Shown: positions 37,616-45,826 of the stretch, piece after piece | How the letters are laid out: the number at the start of each line of letters is the position of its first letter | How positions within the stretch are numbered: the stretch's first letter is position 1 | NCBI GenBank assembly: GCA_045120955.1 | Contig: JBGVFH010000048.1 | Span: forward strand, 1-64,000 | Direction of reading: 5' to 3' | Source: JAZMZS01 sp045120955 | GTDB taxonomy: Bacteria > Bacillota > Clostridia > Oscillospirales > CAG-272 | DNA: 64,000 nt | Position numbers and translations under genes: made by a program | The notes under the pieces: model-generated | What the model saw: the letters and a program-made list of their open reading frames with translations, nothing else | What the model was told of the DNA's origin: nothing | Database searches by the model: none

Positions 37616-37735
37616 AATAGCCCTCCTTCGGTTATTTTCCACCATACCGCTATCACTCGTCAGCCAAAAGGCACCGGACGAAAAACACGGTATGTGTGTG
37701 TTTTAGTCATGCATCGGGCAGTTCCGACACACGCC
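37616..37735 (-). promoter_or_regulatory. Structured 5' leader of rpsB
   Basis: The leader of about 120 bases contains a long-range stem CATACCG/CGGTATG (about 37646-37695) enclosing an inner hairpin TCGTC-CG-GTGCC-TTTT-GGC-T-GACGA. Such leaders of ribosomal protein genes often serve feedback by the encoded protein; that role is inferred, not shown. Confidence 0.5.
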
Positions 37736-37740
37736 TATCT

Positions 37741-37769
37741 ATAATATCATAATTACAATAAACTTTCAA
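37741..37769 (-). promoter_or_regulatory. Sigma-A promoter for rpsB-tsf
   Basis: On the minus strand: TTGAAA (37764-37769), 17-base spacer, TATTAT (37741-37746). Confidence 0.65.
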
Positions 37770-37838
37770 TCACTTATAAACTTATTAACAAAAAGTTTAC
37801 AATTTAAAATTGGGATGGTTAAAAATTAAAATTCGACC

Positions 37839-37868
37839 TTGATATGCGTAGTAATGCTGTGTTATAAT
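37839..37868 (+). promoter_or_regulatory. Sigma-A promoter for polC
   Basis: TTGATA (37839-37844), 18-base spacer, TATAAT (37863-37868). It is divergent from the rpsB promoter, with about 70 AT-rich bases between the two -35 boxes. Confidence 0.68.
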
Positions 37869-37924
37869 AGATGTGATTTTTTACAAAACGAATGTTGCGG
37901 ATTTTTGTATGCGGAGTTGTGAGT

Positions 37925-40900
37925 ATGAACAAGCCTTTTTGCGAATATTTTTTAAAATATCAGCCAAAAAAAGAGCATTTTGCCTTTATAGATAAAATTA
38001 CCGATTGGAATGTGCGTATAGACAGAGAGTCACGCAGAGTTGAGATAGATGCGGCTCTTTGTGAGCATGTCAGTCAGCCGTTGATGTATGAAATAGAAAA
38101 TTGCATAACCGAGGCATATTCATTGCTTTCTACAAGAATTTTTCCCAGATATGACTCCTCCGAATTTGGCTTGTCTGCAATGAAAGAGATAATAAACGAG
38201 GCATTGCGTACCGGACTTGTAAATAACGGTTTTTTTGACGGAGCAAGCTATGAGATAGGCGATGAGAAGGTCTGCATAAAGATACCGTTTCTTGAGTCAG
38301 GGGTGGATTATCTTGCCGCTACAAAGTGCAAAAGCATCATCTCTGCCATAATCGACAAGCGTTACGGCTTGACACGTGAGATAGTGATAGAGTGCAGCGA
38401 TGATTGTGAACAGAGAAACAGAGAGCGGCAGGCGTCGCTTGACAGGCTGCTGTATGATTATGATAAAAAGATAAAAGCTGATGCTGCCGTATATGATGAG
38501 CGCATAAAAAATGCTCCTCCACCTGAGGAGCGGCCTTCATATTCGGGAAATTCGTCTTTCGGCGGTTGGAGCAGAAAACCAAAAAGGGAAGTGCCGATAG
38601 TTGAGCATGATGCATCGGTATATAATGCTCTGCGCAATAAAATATCGGCTGATGCGGGAGTCGACCTGCAGCCTCAGCCGCAAAACGGCAGCCCATCCGA
38701 CTTTGATTTCCTTGAAAATAAGGACGGCAGGATAATATCGGGGCTGATGACTTTTGACACTGCAGAGTGCGAGTATTTGCTCGGAAACGCTATAGATTTT
38801 GATGCGATGCTGCCTATAGAAGCACTTAACTGCGAGCGAAGGGACGTTTGCTTTTGCGGTGAGGTATTTGAAAGCGAAAAAGAAGAAAACCGCAAGGGAG
38901 ACAGGTTTAATATCACTATCGGTATAACAGACAATGCCTCTTCGATCTATCTTAAATTCAGCAAGCCGAAGACCGAATGCTCATGGCTTGACGGTATAAA
39001 GCCCGGCAAGGCTGTTGCTGTAAAGGGCAATGTTGCGAGAAGTGAGTTTGATGGTGAGTTTAATGCAAATCCAAAGTCCGTAGCTCTTATAAAGCGGGTG
39101 CTACGCTCCGATAATGCGCAAAAAAAGCGTGTTGAACTGCATGTTCATACAAATATGTCCGCAATGGATGCGATAATCGTGCCAGATGATCTTGTTAAGA
39201 CGGCAAAACGCTGGGGACACCCCAAAATCGCAGTAACAGACCACGGAAATGTTCAGGCTTTCCCTGAGATAATGAAATCCGCAAGAAAGCAGGAATACGA
39301 TGTAATCTACGGTATGGAGGCATATTATGTTGACGATACCGAGGGGGCTGTCAACGGTGATAAGAACGAAAGCTTTGACGGCGAATTCGTAATTTTCGAT
39401 ATTGAGACTACGGGACTGTCTCCTCTCAACTGTAAGATAACCGAAATAGGCGCCGTTTTAATGAAGGACGGAGAGATCATTGACAATTTCAATACTTTCG
39501 TAAATCCGGGCGTACACATTCCCGAAAATATTACGGCGCTTACCTCTATAACGGACGAGATGGTGGCGGATGCGCCGGATATATCCGAAGCTTTACCGAA
39601 ATTTCTTGAGTTTGTCGGAGACAGAATACTTATTGCCCACAACGCAAATTTTGATATAGGTTTTATCAGAGTTGCGGCGGAGGAGCTGAAAATTCCGTTT
39701 TCAAATACATATATAGACACGGTTGCGCTGTCGAGATATCTCAACCCCGAGCTTAAAAATCACAAGCTTGATACCTTAGCAAAATATTTTTCGCTTGGAG
39801 ACTTTAACCACCACAGAGCGTGCGACGATGCGCATATGCTCGGACTTATATTTATTAAAATGACAGAAAAGCTCCGCGGCGAAGGCGTTTTTGATACGGC
39901 AGGCATGGTAAAGTCTATGGCTGATAAGTGTGACCCGTCAAAGCTTAAGACGTATCACATGATAATGCTTGTAAAAAATTATACGGGACTCAAAAATCTC
40001 TACAAGCTTATTTCAAGCAGTTATCTTGAGTATTATTATAAAAAGCCGAGAATTCCGAAAAGCCTTCTTGACAGATACAGAGAAGGTATCATTTTAGGTT
40101 CTGCGTGCGAGCAAGGCGAGCTTTTCAGAGCGGTTCTTGAGGGAAAGAGCGAGAGCAGTATAAAGAAAATAGCAGAGTATTATGACTATTTGGAGATACA
40201 GCCCATCTGCAATAACCGTTTTCTTGTAGACGAGGGAAAGGTAAAGGATGACGAAGGGCTGAGAGATCTCAACCGCCGTATCGTTGAGCTTGGAAAAGAG
40301 CTCGGAAAACCTGTGTGTGCTACCTGCGATGCTCATTTCTTAAACAAAGAGGATGAGATATACAGAAAGATACTGCTTGCAGGTATGAAATTCAGAGATG
40401 CAGACAAGGATGTCGGCATATATCTGCGTACGACCGAGGAGATGCTCGAAGAGTTTTCATATCTCGGGGAAAAGGACGCATATGACGTCGTTGTGGAAAA
40501 CACAAACCGTATTGCCGATATGTGTGAGTCGATATTGCCTATACCCGACGGCACCTTTACCCCCAATATGGAAGGCGCGGAGGAGGAGCTTCAGTCGAGC
40601 TGCTGGAACAGAGCAAAGTCAATGTACGGCGACCCGTTACCCGATATCGTTAAAAACAGACTGCAAAAGGAGCTTGACTCTATCATAAAGCACGGATTTG
40701 CCGTTCTTTACATGATTGCTGTAAAGCTTGTTGCGTATTCGGAGAGTCAGGGTTATCTTGTAGGCTCAAGAGGTTCGGTCGGTTCCTCCTTTGTTGCGAC
40801 TATGTCGGGTATATCGGAGGTTAATCCCCTGCCGCCGCATTACTACTGCCCGAAATGTCAGTATTCGGAGTTCTTTACCGACGGAAGCGTAGGCTCGGGA

Positions 40901-42427
40901 TTTGACTTGCCCGATAAGTATTGTCCGAATTGCCAAACCAAGCTCATCGGCGAGGGGCATGATATTCCTTTTGAAACCTTCCTTGGCTTCTACGGAGACA
41001 AATCTCCCGATATCGACCTCAATTTTTCGGGTGAAGTTCAAGGAAAGGTCCATAAATATACAGAAGAGCTTTTCGGTGAGGGCAACGTGTTCCGCGCAGG
41101 AACCATAGGTACTCTTGCGTCAAAGACGGCGTACGGCTTTGTTGCAAAGTATCTTGAGGGAAAGGGGATATCCGCCTCAAAAGCGGAGATAAACCGTATT
41201 ATCGGAAACTGCGTCGGTGTCAAGCGAACGACCGGTCAGCATCCGGGTGGTATCATAGTAATTCCGAGAGAATACGAGGTTTATGACTTTACTCCCGTTC
41301 AGCATCCTGCGGACGACCCTAACTCCGATATAATTACCACGCACTTTCAGTTCTCGTATCTTCACGATACTATACTCAAGCTTGACGAGCTCGGACACGA
41401 TATTCCGACCAAATATAAGTGGCTTGAGAAGTATACAAACACAAGTGTAATGGATGTTCCTATGAACGATTCGAATGTGTACGCTCTTTTTGCCTCGACC
41501 GCCCCCTTGGGAATAAGGAGCGAGGATATAGACGCAAATTTGGGAACATACGGTCTTCCCGAATTTGGCACAAGGTTCGTTATGAAGATGGTTGAAGAAG
41601 CGAAACCGAAAAATTTTGCCGATCTTCTCCAGATATCGGGTCTGTCGCACGGTACAGATGTATGGACAGGAAACGCACAAGACCTTATAAACGACGGTAT
41701 TTGCACTATATCAAATGTTATAGGATGCCGTGACAACATTATGAACGACCTTATCGCATACGGACTTGAAAATTCGCTTGCGTTTAAGATAATGGAGTCC
41801 GTAAGAAAGGGAAAAGGTCTGACAGATGAGTGGGAACAGGAAATGATTGCGCATAATGTGCCCGATTGGTATATCATGTCCTGCAAAAAGATAAAGTATA
41901 TGTTCCCGAAAGCACATGCGGCGGCATACGTTATGTCCGCTATACGCCTTGGTTGGTATAAGGTAAACTATCCCGTAGAGTTTTACGCGGCTTTTTTCAC
42001 CGTTGCACCAGGGGGCTTTGACGCAGAGATAGTTCTCGGCGGAATGAGCTCCGTAAACAGATATATAAAGGAAGTGGACGAAAAGGGTAAGGAGGCATCA
42101 CAGAAGGATAAGGAGCTTCAAAACACTCTGTACCTTGTGCGTGAGGCTCTTGCGAGAAAAATCGTATTTTTGCCAATCGACCTGTATAAATCCGATGCAA
42201 GGGCATTTACCATAGAGGACGGAAAAATAAGACTTCCGTTTTCGACACTCAACGGTCTCGGTGAGCGTGCGGCGCAAAGTATAGTTGAGGCTCGGGTAAA
42301 TGGCGAGTTTTCATCAAAGGAAGATCTAAAGAACAGAGCACAGCTTTCAAAATCTGTTCTTGATGTTTTCGACAAGGTCGGTGTTACCTCGTCCATGACA
42401 GAAACAGACCAGCTTACTTTCTTTTAA
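37925..42427 (+). CDS. polC: DNA polymerase III PolC-type, replicative
   Basis: Gram-positive replicative polymerase with proofreading. The 1500-residue protein has an OB-fold region (about 290-405), split PHP domain beginning VELHVHTNMSAMDA near 412, an inserted DnaQ-like exonuclease (FVIFDIETTGLSPLNCKITEIGAVLM near 487, then HNANFDIGFIR), the polymerase palm (GSRGSVGSSFVATMSGISEVNPL), a four-Cys zinc motif (CPKC...CPNC, about 975-1003), SPDIDLNFSGE near 1030, and KRTTGQHPGGIIVIP. The start at 37925 has GGAG 8 bases upstream; an in-frame ATG at 37892 has none. In many Firmicutes polC lies downstream of ispG; here it is divergent from rpsB. Confidence 0.97.
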   Translation: MNKPFCEYFLKYQPKKEHFAFIDKITDWNVRIDRESRRVEIDAALCEHVSQPLMYEIENCITEAYSLLSTRIFPRYDSSEFGLSAMKEIINEALRTGLVNNGFFDGASYEIGDEKVCIKIPFLESGVDYLAATKCKSIISAIIDKRYGLTREIVIECSDDCEQRNRERQASLDRLLYDYDKKIKADAAVYDERIKNAPPPEERPSYSGNSSFGGWSRKPKREVPIVEHDASVYNALRNKISADAGVDLQPQPQNGSPSDFDFLENKDGRIISGLMTFDTAECEYLLGNAIDFDAMLPIEALNCERRDVCFCGEVFESEKEENRKGDRFNITIGITDNASSIYLKFSKPKTECSWLDGIKPGKAVAVKGNVARSEFDGEFNANPKSVALIKRVLRSDNAQKKRVELHVHTNMSAMDAIIVPDDLVKTAKRWGHPKIAVTDHGNVQAFPEIMKSARKQEYDVIYGMEAYYVDDTEGAVNGDKNESFDGEFVIFDIETTGLSPLNCKITEIGAVLMKDGEIIDNFNTFVNPGVHIPENITALTSITDEMVADAPDISEALPKFLEFVGDRILIAHNANFDIGFIRVAAEELKIPFSNTYIDTVALSRYLNPELKNHKLDTLAKYFSLGDFNHHRACDDAHMLGLIFIKMTEKLRGEGVFDTAGMVKSMADKCDPSKLKTYHMIMLVKNYTGLKNLYKLISSSYLEYYYKKPRIPKSLLDRYREGIILGSACEQGELFRAVLEGKSESSIKKIAEYYDYLEIQPICNNRFLVDEGKVKDDEGLRDLNRRIVELGKELGKPVCATCDAHFLNKEDEIYRKILLAGMKFRDADKDVGIYLRTTEEMLEEFSYLGEKDAYDVVVENTNRIADMCESILPIPDGTFTPNMEGAEEELQSSCWNRAKSMYGDPLPDIVKNRLQKELDSIIKHGFAVLYMIAVKLVAYSESQGYLVGSRGSVGSSFVATMSGISEVNPLPPHYYCPKCQYSEFFTDGSVGSGFDLPDKYCPNCQTKLIGEGHDIPFETFLGFYGDKSPDIDLNFSGEVQGKVHKYTEELFGEGNVFRAGTIGTLASKTAYGFVAKYLEGKGISASKAEINRIIGNCVGVKRTTGQHPGGIIVIPREYEVYDFTPVQHPADDPNSDIITTHFQFSYLHDTILKLDELGHDIPTKYKWLEKYTNTSVMDVPMNDSNVYALFASTAPLGIRSEDIDANLGTYGLPEFGTRFVMKMVEEAKPKNFADLLQISGLSHGTDVWTGNAQDLINDGICTISNVIGCRDNIMNDLIAYGLENSLAFKIMESVRKGKGLTDEWEQEMIAHNVPDWYIMSCKKIKYMFPKAHAAAYVMSAIRLGWYKVNYPVEFYAAFFTVAPGGFDAEIVLGGMSSVNRYIKEVDEKGKEASQKDKELQNTLYLVREALARKIVFLPIDLYKSDARAFTIEDGKIRLPFSTLNGLGERAAQSIVEARVNGEFSSKEDLKNRAQLSKSVLDVFDKVGVTSSMTETDQLTFF

Positions 42428-42540
42428 TGCGCAGATGTGTTAGTAATGTATAAACTAATATCGTCGGCAGCCTAAATACTATCGTTGGCTGATCGCTTGG
42501 TTGAATCATAACGAACACGATTTACAATAAAGAACAAATT

Positions 42541-42591
42541 AAAAAGAACAGACTAATTCCGAATTTTATCCGATATTAGTCTGTTCTTTTT
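42541..42591. terminator. Bidirectional terminator between polC and the XRE-S24 gene
   Basis: A 17-bp perfect stem AAAAAGAACAGACTAAT/ATTAGTCTGTTCTTTTT with a 17-base loop; T runs on both strands. The rest of the 250-base gap holds nothing recognisable. Confidence 0.92.
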
Positions 42592-42677
42592 CTTTAAAGC
42601 GAAGTAATGCTCAAGTATATGCCTTTATTTGTTGGTTGCCGAGATGTTCTGTGCTTTTTGTGAAGGGAAGAGCGTTC

Positions 42678-43514
42678 TCAGCTTTTCTTTGATCTAAGTC
42701 TGCCGAGAACAAGCCCTACACAACTGCATGATGAAAAATCCGAGAGCATGATATCATCATAGTTTGGATTGAGTGAAACGAGTCTGTCTTTCCCAAATTT
42801 TTTAAAATAGCCCTGTCCGTCGCAGACAAATATGCCAAGCTCGCCATCCATAACGGAATTCTGTTCCTTTATAATAAGGATATCTCCGTCAGAGTAATCG
42901 GGCATCATACTGTCTCCGTTGACTCTGAGTGCGTATGAAGCCTCGGTAACTTTCCCCGTATTTTTTACACGAATGGTCGTTACATCGTTGTTGTCAAGAA
43001 ATTCACCGATACCTGCTGAAACCGGAGTGTTGTACAACGGAAGCGTTCTGATAGTGTATTCAGCGGGAGAAGGTGTAATGGTGGCGGCTGCTGCCTTTTT
43101 GGACGTTTCTTCTTTGCTTGCCGTGACAGATGCGGGACTCGACGGTTCTTTGGCTTCCGCCTTGCTTTCCGTAGCGTTACTGATTTCCTTGTCGTTTGCG
43201 GTCTGCACTCTGCTCAGCTCATTGCCGATAATAAGCTCAGCAAGATTTTTTCCGTATGAATCAAGCTTGCGGTATTTTTGAAGCAGCTCGATCTCTTCAT
43301 TAGTATAGCTGCCGTCACACAATTCGCAAAGCTTGTCAACCGTTGTGTCGAGCGCCTTTGAGATTGCGATCGCCGCCGAAAGCTTTGGTTCTTCAATTAT
43401 GCCTGAGAAAAGTTTTGAAAGTGTCCCGAGAGGAATACCGCATATCTTTGAAAGTTCATTTGTGGTATATCCTTTTTCTTTTTTTAGCTTTTTGGCATTT
43501 TCGATAAATGACAT
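42678..43514 (-). CDS. XRE-family repressor with S24 (LexA/CI-like) autopeptidase domain
   Basis: The 278-residue protein joins an N-terminal HTH_XRE domain (residues 5-62: ELSKICGIPLGTLSKLFSGI), a low-complexity linker (about 105-150, Ala/Ser/Lys/Glu) and a C-terminal S24 peptidase. The latter has a cleavage-site-like Ala167-Gly168 (VSAGIGEF), Ser202 in VNGDSMMPDYSDGD, and a Lys238/239 in GYFKKF, so the autocleavage triad is intact. This resembles phage CI-type repressors rather than true LexA with a winged helix. The ATG at 43514 has GGCGGTG upstream; the in-frame upstream extension is the promoter region. It is likely autoregulated through the palindrome in its leader. Confidence 0.88.
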   Translation of the reverse strand: MSFIENAKKLKKEKGYTTNELSKICGIPLGTLSKLFSGIIEEPKLSAAIAISKALDTTVDKLCELCDGSYTNEEIELLQKYRKLDSYGKNLAELIIGNELSRVQTANDKEISNATESKAEAKEPSSPASVTASKEETSKKAAAATITPSPAEYTIRTLPLYNTPVSAGIGEFLDNNDVTTIRVKNTGKVTEASYALRVNGDSMMPDYSDGDILIIKEQNSVMDGELGIFVCDGQGYFKKFGKDRLVSLNPNYDDIMLSDFSSCSCVGLVLGRLRSKKS

Positions 43515-43533
43515 TTTACACCGCCTGTATGTA

Positions 43534-43549
43534 ATTCCTAAATTGGAAT
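43534..43549. promoter_or_regulatory. Palindromic operator in the XRE-S24 leader
   Basis: ATTCCTAAATTGGAAT, a near-perfect palindrome with ATTCC/GGAAT arms, 20 bases upstream of the repressor ATG and downstream of its promoter. It shares its arms with the operator at 43665. Confidence 0.6.
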
Positions 43550-43565
43550 GATGTTTTGTGCTTGT

Positions 43566-43594
43566 ATTATAGCACCAAAAAATCGGTTTGTAAA
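43566..43594 (-). promoter_or_regulatory. Sigma-A promoter of the XRE-S24 gene
   Basis: On the minus strand: TTTACA (43589-43594), 17-base spacer, TATAAT (43566-43571). Another ATTCC half-site lies just upstream near 43613. Confidence 0.75.
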
Positions 43595-43657
43595 TAGTTT
43601 TTTGTAAATTAAATTCCAAAAAAAGAAAAATATTTTCAAAAAAGTCGTAAAAAGTTC

Positions 43658-43686
43658 TTGACAAATTCCAAATATGGATATATAAT
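43658..43686 (+). promoter_or_regulatory. Strong divergent promoter with operator in its spacer
   Basis: TTGACA (43658-43663) and TATAAT (43681-43686), both consensus, spacer 17. The spacer contains ATTCCAAATATGGAT (43665-43679), an imperfect palindrome like the one at 43534. An ATTCC half-site follows at about 43697. Repressor binding here would block RNA polymerase directly. Confidence 0.8.
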
Positions 43687-43731
43687 GTGCATACAGAATT
43701 CCAAAAGAAGACAAAAAACGAGGACTTTGAT

Positions 43732-44094
43732 ATGCAAAATTACAGAATTCCTGATTTTAATAAAAACAGAAGATATAACAATTTTTACGCAGTAAGTTCT
43801 GCAAATGCAAAAAAACCGATGTACTCCGCATCCTATGCGAGAACAAATGCGTACCGCACCGGATATCGCAGTGCTTCTTCTCAGAGCTTTATGTATTTGC
43901 TTTTTAAAATGCTTGAAAAGCTATTGCTCAGTGACGGATTTGCGGCGGGCTTTTGCGGCGTTTCGTTTATCCTTGTCATAGGAATTGTCGGCGGTATCGA
44001 GTGCGGCAGGCTTTCTCTTGCAAGCGGTGTTGCTTTTTCCTCGATTCTGCTGGCTGCCGTCAGTATTTTGCTGTATAAGAAAAACAAGGAATGA
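43732..44094 (+). CDS. Small membrane protein under XRE-S24 control, unknown function
   Basis: The 120-residue protein has a basic, Tyr/Asn/Ser-rich N-terminal half (NYRIPDFNKNRRYNNFYAVSS, RTNAYRTGYRSASSQ), an amphipathic segment SFMYLLFKMLEKLL, and two hydrophobic segments (FAAGFCGVSFILVIGIVGGI about 74-93; LASGVAFSSILLAAVSILLY about 97-116). No family recognised. The start at 43732 follows CGAGGACTT. Its promoter is operator-controlled, and a tiny XRE gene follows 4 bases after its stop. By position it could be an SOS-type division inhibitor or an induced effector, but nothing in the sequence proves this. Confidence 0.6.
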   Translation: MQNYRIPDFNKNRRYNNFYAVSSANAKKPMYSASYARTNAYRTGYRSASSQSFMYLLFKMLEKLLLSDGFAAGFCGVSFILVIGIVGGIECGRLSLASGVAFSSILLAAVSILLYKKNKE

Positions 44095-44098
44095 CACC

Positions 44099-44299
44099 AT
44101 GAAAAGAGTTATAATATCCGATAAGATCAAGGCTTTTCGAAGAGAAAATAATCTCTCGCAAGAGAAATTCGGAAATATGATCGGAGTTTCGGCACAAGCA
44201 GTTTCAAAGTGGGAACGCTGCGAGTGTTATCCCGATATTACTTTTCTGCCCGAGCTTGCAAGAACGCTTAGCTGCTCCGTGGATGATTTTTTTGGGTAA
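44099..44299 (+). CDS. Small XRE-family DNA-binding regulator
   Basis: The 66-residue protein is a single helix-turn-helix: IKAFRRENNLSQEKFGNMIGVSAQAVSKWERCECYPDITFLPELARTLSCSVDDFF. The AQAVSKWER recognition helix is typical. AAGGA precedes the ATG, which lies 4 bases after the previous stop, so it is in the same operon under the operator-controlled promoter. Confidence 0.8.
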   Translation: MKRVIISDKIKAFRRENNLSQEKFGNMIGVSAQAVSKWERCECYPDITFLPELARTLSCSVDDFFG

Positions 44300-44400
44300 A
44301 TGACAATAAATACAGCATAAAAGTGAGCAGCCGACGTAAGGCGGAAATTGCAGCAGTGGCGAAATTTACTATGCAAATTCCGTGCTTATTTCGGTGTAAG

Positions 44401-44447
44401 ATAAAACCACCCGAAGAAGGATGCTCTTGCTCCTTCTTCGGGTGGTT
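44401..44447 (-). terminator. Terminator after spoIIP
   Basis: A 17-bp stem AACCACCCGAAGAAGGA/TCCTTCTTCGGGTGGTT with a 9-base loop. On the minus strand it is followed by TTTATC; no T run exists on the plus strand. The remaining gap bases carry nothing recognised. Confidence 0.75.
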
Positions 44448-44502
44448 CGTTACTTTAAAGAATTTAAAGTATCGTTTGAGCGGTTGTGAGGTTTTATTGC
44501 TT

Positions 44503-45759
44503 TTACCATCCCTCGAGTATCAGCTCGGAAAGCGTATCCGCAGCTATTTGTGCCGCACGCTTTGCCTCGCTCAGAGTGTTTCCGCATGAGCCTATTTCAA
44601 GAAGCATTGAGCCTTTGGTGTATTCTTGATTATATGAGCTTGCACGCAGAGACATTGTTCTCATCATGTTTTCGTATTTATTGTTCATTAATTCTGTAAA
44701 TTTCAGCGCAAGCGTAAGGTTGCATCTCCAATTTGTATGTGCTTCGCTGTTAAAGTCGCTCCCCATTACAGCCATAATTTGTGCCGTAGCTTCACCGTCT
44801 ATGCTTGTAACAGGCTTGTATTTTACCTTGCTTTCGCTTATTATCGAGTCTCTGTGAACATCAAACACATATTGTATTGATGGGTATTTTTCAAGATATT
44901 CTTTTATTGTTTCGGCGGCACGGCTGTATGAATTTTTATAGGACTCCTTGTCGTGCATTATTTCGCAGTGAAGAGTGGGGATTCCGTTTTGGTTAAGTAC
45001 ACGAGCCATTTCCGCCCCTACTGCAACGACGTTTTTTGTTATATCCTCGCTTCTCGGCAGATTTGTGTTTTCGGAATACGAGATGCTTCCTTCTTCTGAG
45101 TAAGCTTCGGTTCCGTGTGTATGAATAATAAGTACTACGGGGTCTATGGTCATATTATTGTTTATTTTCAGAGTGTATCCGTCCGTTTGCTTTGCCGAAT
45201 TTATATATTCTTCTATGTTTATTTCGTACTCTGTCTGATTTGAAATTGATATTGTATCGCTTGATAGATCTGTTGCTACGATCGCATATTCTCCCTCGGG
45301 GATCTCCGAGCTGTCGGGCGGTATGCCGACTTGTATCTGAGTGTCGTTGCGGTCGGATGTGTCCTTGCTTTCATGTGCATTGTTTTCGGAGGTTGTGTCT
45401 TGTATAGATGTGTTTTCTTTTGAGCCATCCTCAGACGAATTTGCATCACCGAAGCTGCCGGACATAAGTATTTCGTATATGTTTCTGTCATCGCTTGACG
45501 GGTCTATTCCGAGAAAATCGGATGCAATGTAGCCAAGCACCGCTTCTGCGCTTATAAAGCTGTTTGCATTCGTAAACATATATATCAGAAAAGAAAAAAC
45601 AGCGAGTATGCACAGCGATATGGAAGCAAGATACACAGCCGTGCTGTTTTTCCTTGTCTGCCGAACGGTATATTCCTCTTTTTCATATTCCGTATCGGGC
45701 GTGCTGTTTTCTTCTTTTTCGGTATACAAGACAGGGAGAAGAGAATTGTTTTCCTGCAT
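44503..45759 (-). CDS. spoIIP: Stage II sporulation protein P (SpoIIP)
   Basis: Peptidoglycan amidase/endopeptidase of the SpoIIDMP engulfment machine. The 418-residue protein has one N-terminal transmembrane segment (AVYLASISLCILAVFSFLIYMF, about 43-64), an acidic/Ser linker to about 150, and the SpoIIP catalytic domain: VVLIIHTHGTEAYSEEGS near 212, YVFDVHRDSI, MGSDFNSEAHTNWRCNL, MLLEIGSCGNTLSEA. The ATG at 45759 has AAGGAG at proper distance; a GTG at 45762 is too close. It follows gpr, as in Bacillus. Confidence 0.95.
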   Translation of the reverse strand: MQENNSLLPVLYTEKEENSTPDTEYEKEEYTVRQTRKNSTAVYLASISLCILAVFSFLIYMFTNANSFISAEAVLGYIASDFLGIDPSSDDRNIYEILMSGSFGDANSSEDGSKENTSIQDTTSENNAHESKDTSDRNDTQIQVGIPPDSSEIPEGEYAIVATDLSSDTISISNQTEYEINIEEYINSAKQTDGYTLKINNNMTIDPVVLIIHTHGTEAYSEEGSISYSENTNLPRSEDITKNVVAVGAEMARVLNQNGIPTLHCEIMHDKESYKNSYSRAAETIKEYLEKYPSIQYVFDVHRDSIISESKVKYKPVTSIDGEATAQIMAVMGSDFNSEAHTNWRCNLTLALKFTELMNNKYENMMRTMSLRASSYNQEYTKGSMLLEIGSCGNTLSEAKRAAQIAADTLSELILEGW

Positions 45760-45826
45760 CACGGTCTCCTTTTAAAAGTTTGCTTTGGTTGGTTTCACTA
45801 CAATGTATATTGCATTGCTCCTTTGA

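Noticed and set aside
42428..42540. tRNA or small RNA gene after polC
   Set aside because: No acceptor stem, anticodon arm or TTCGA loop could be formed; only the terminator downstream is convincing.
42678..44299. Prophage remnant around the XRE-S24 gene
   Set aside because: No integrase, structural or lysis genes and no attachment-site duplication are visible; flanks are ordinary housekeeping and sporulation genes.
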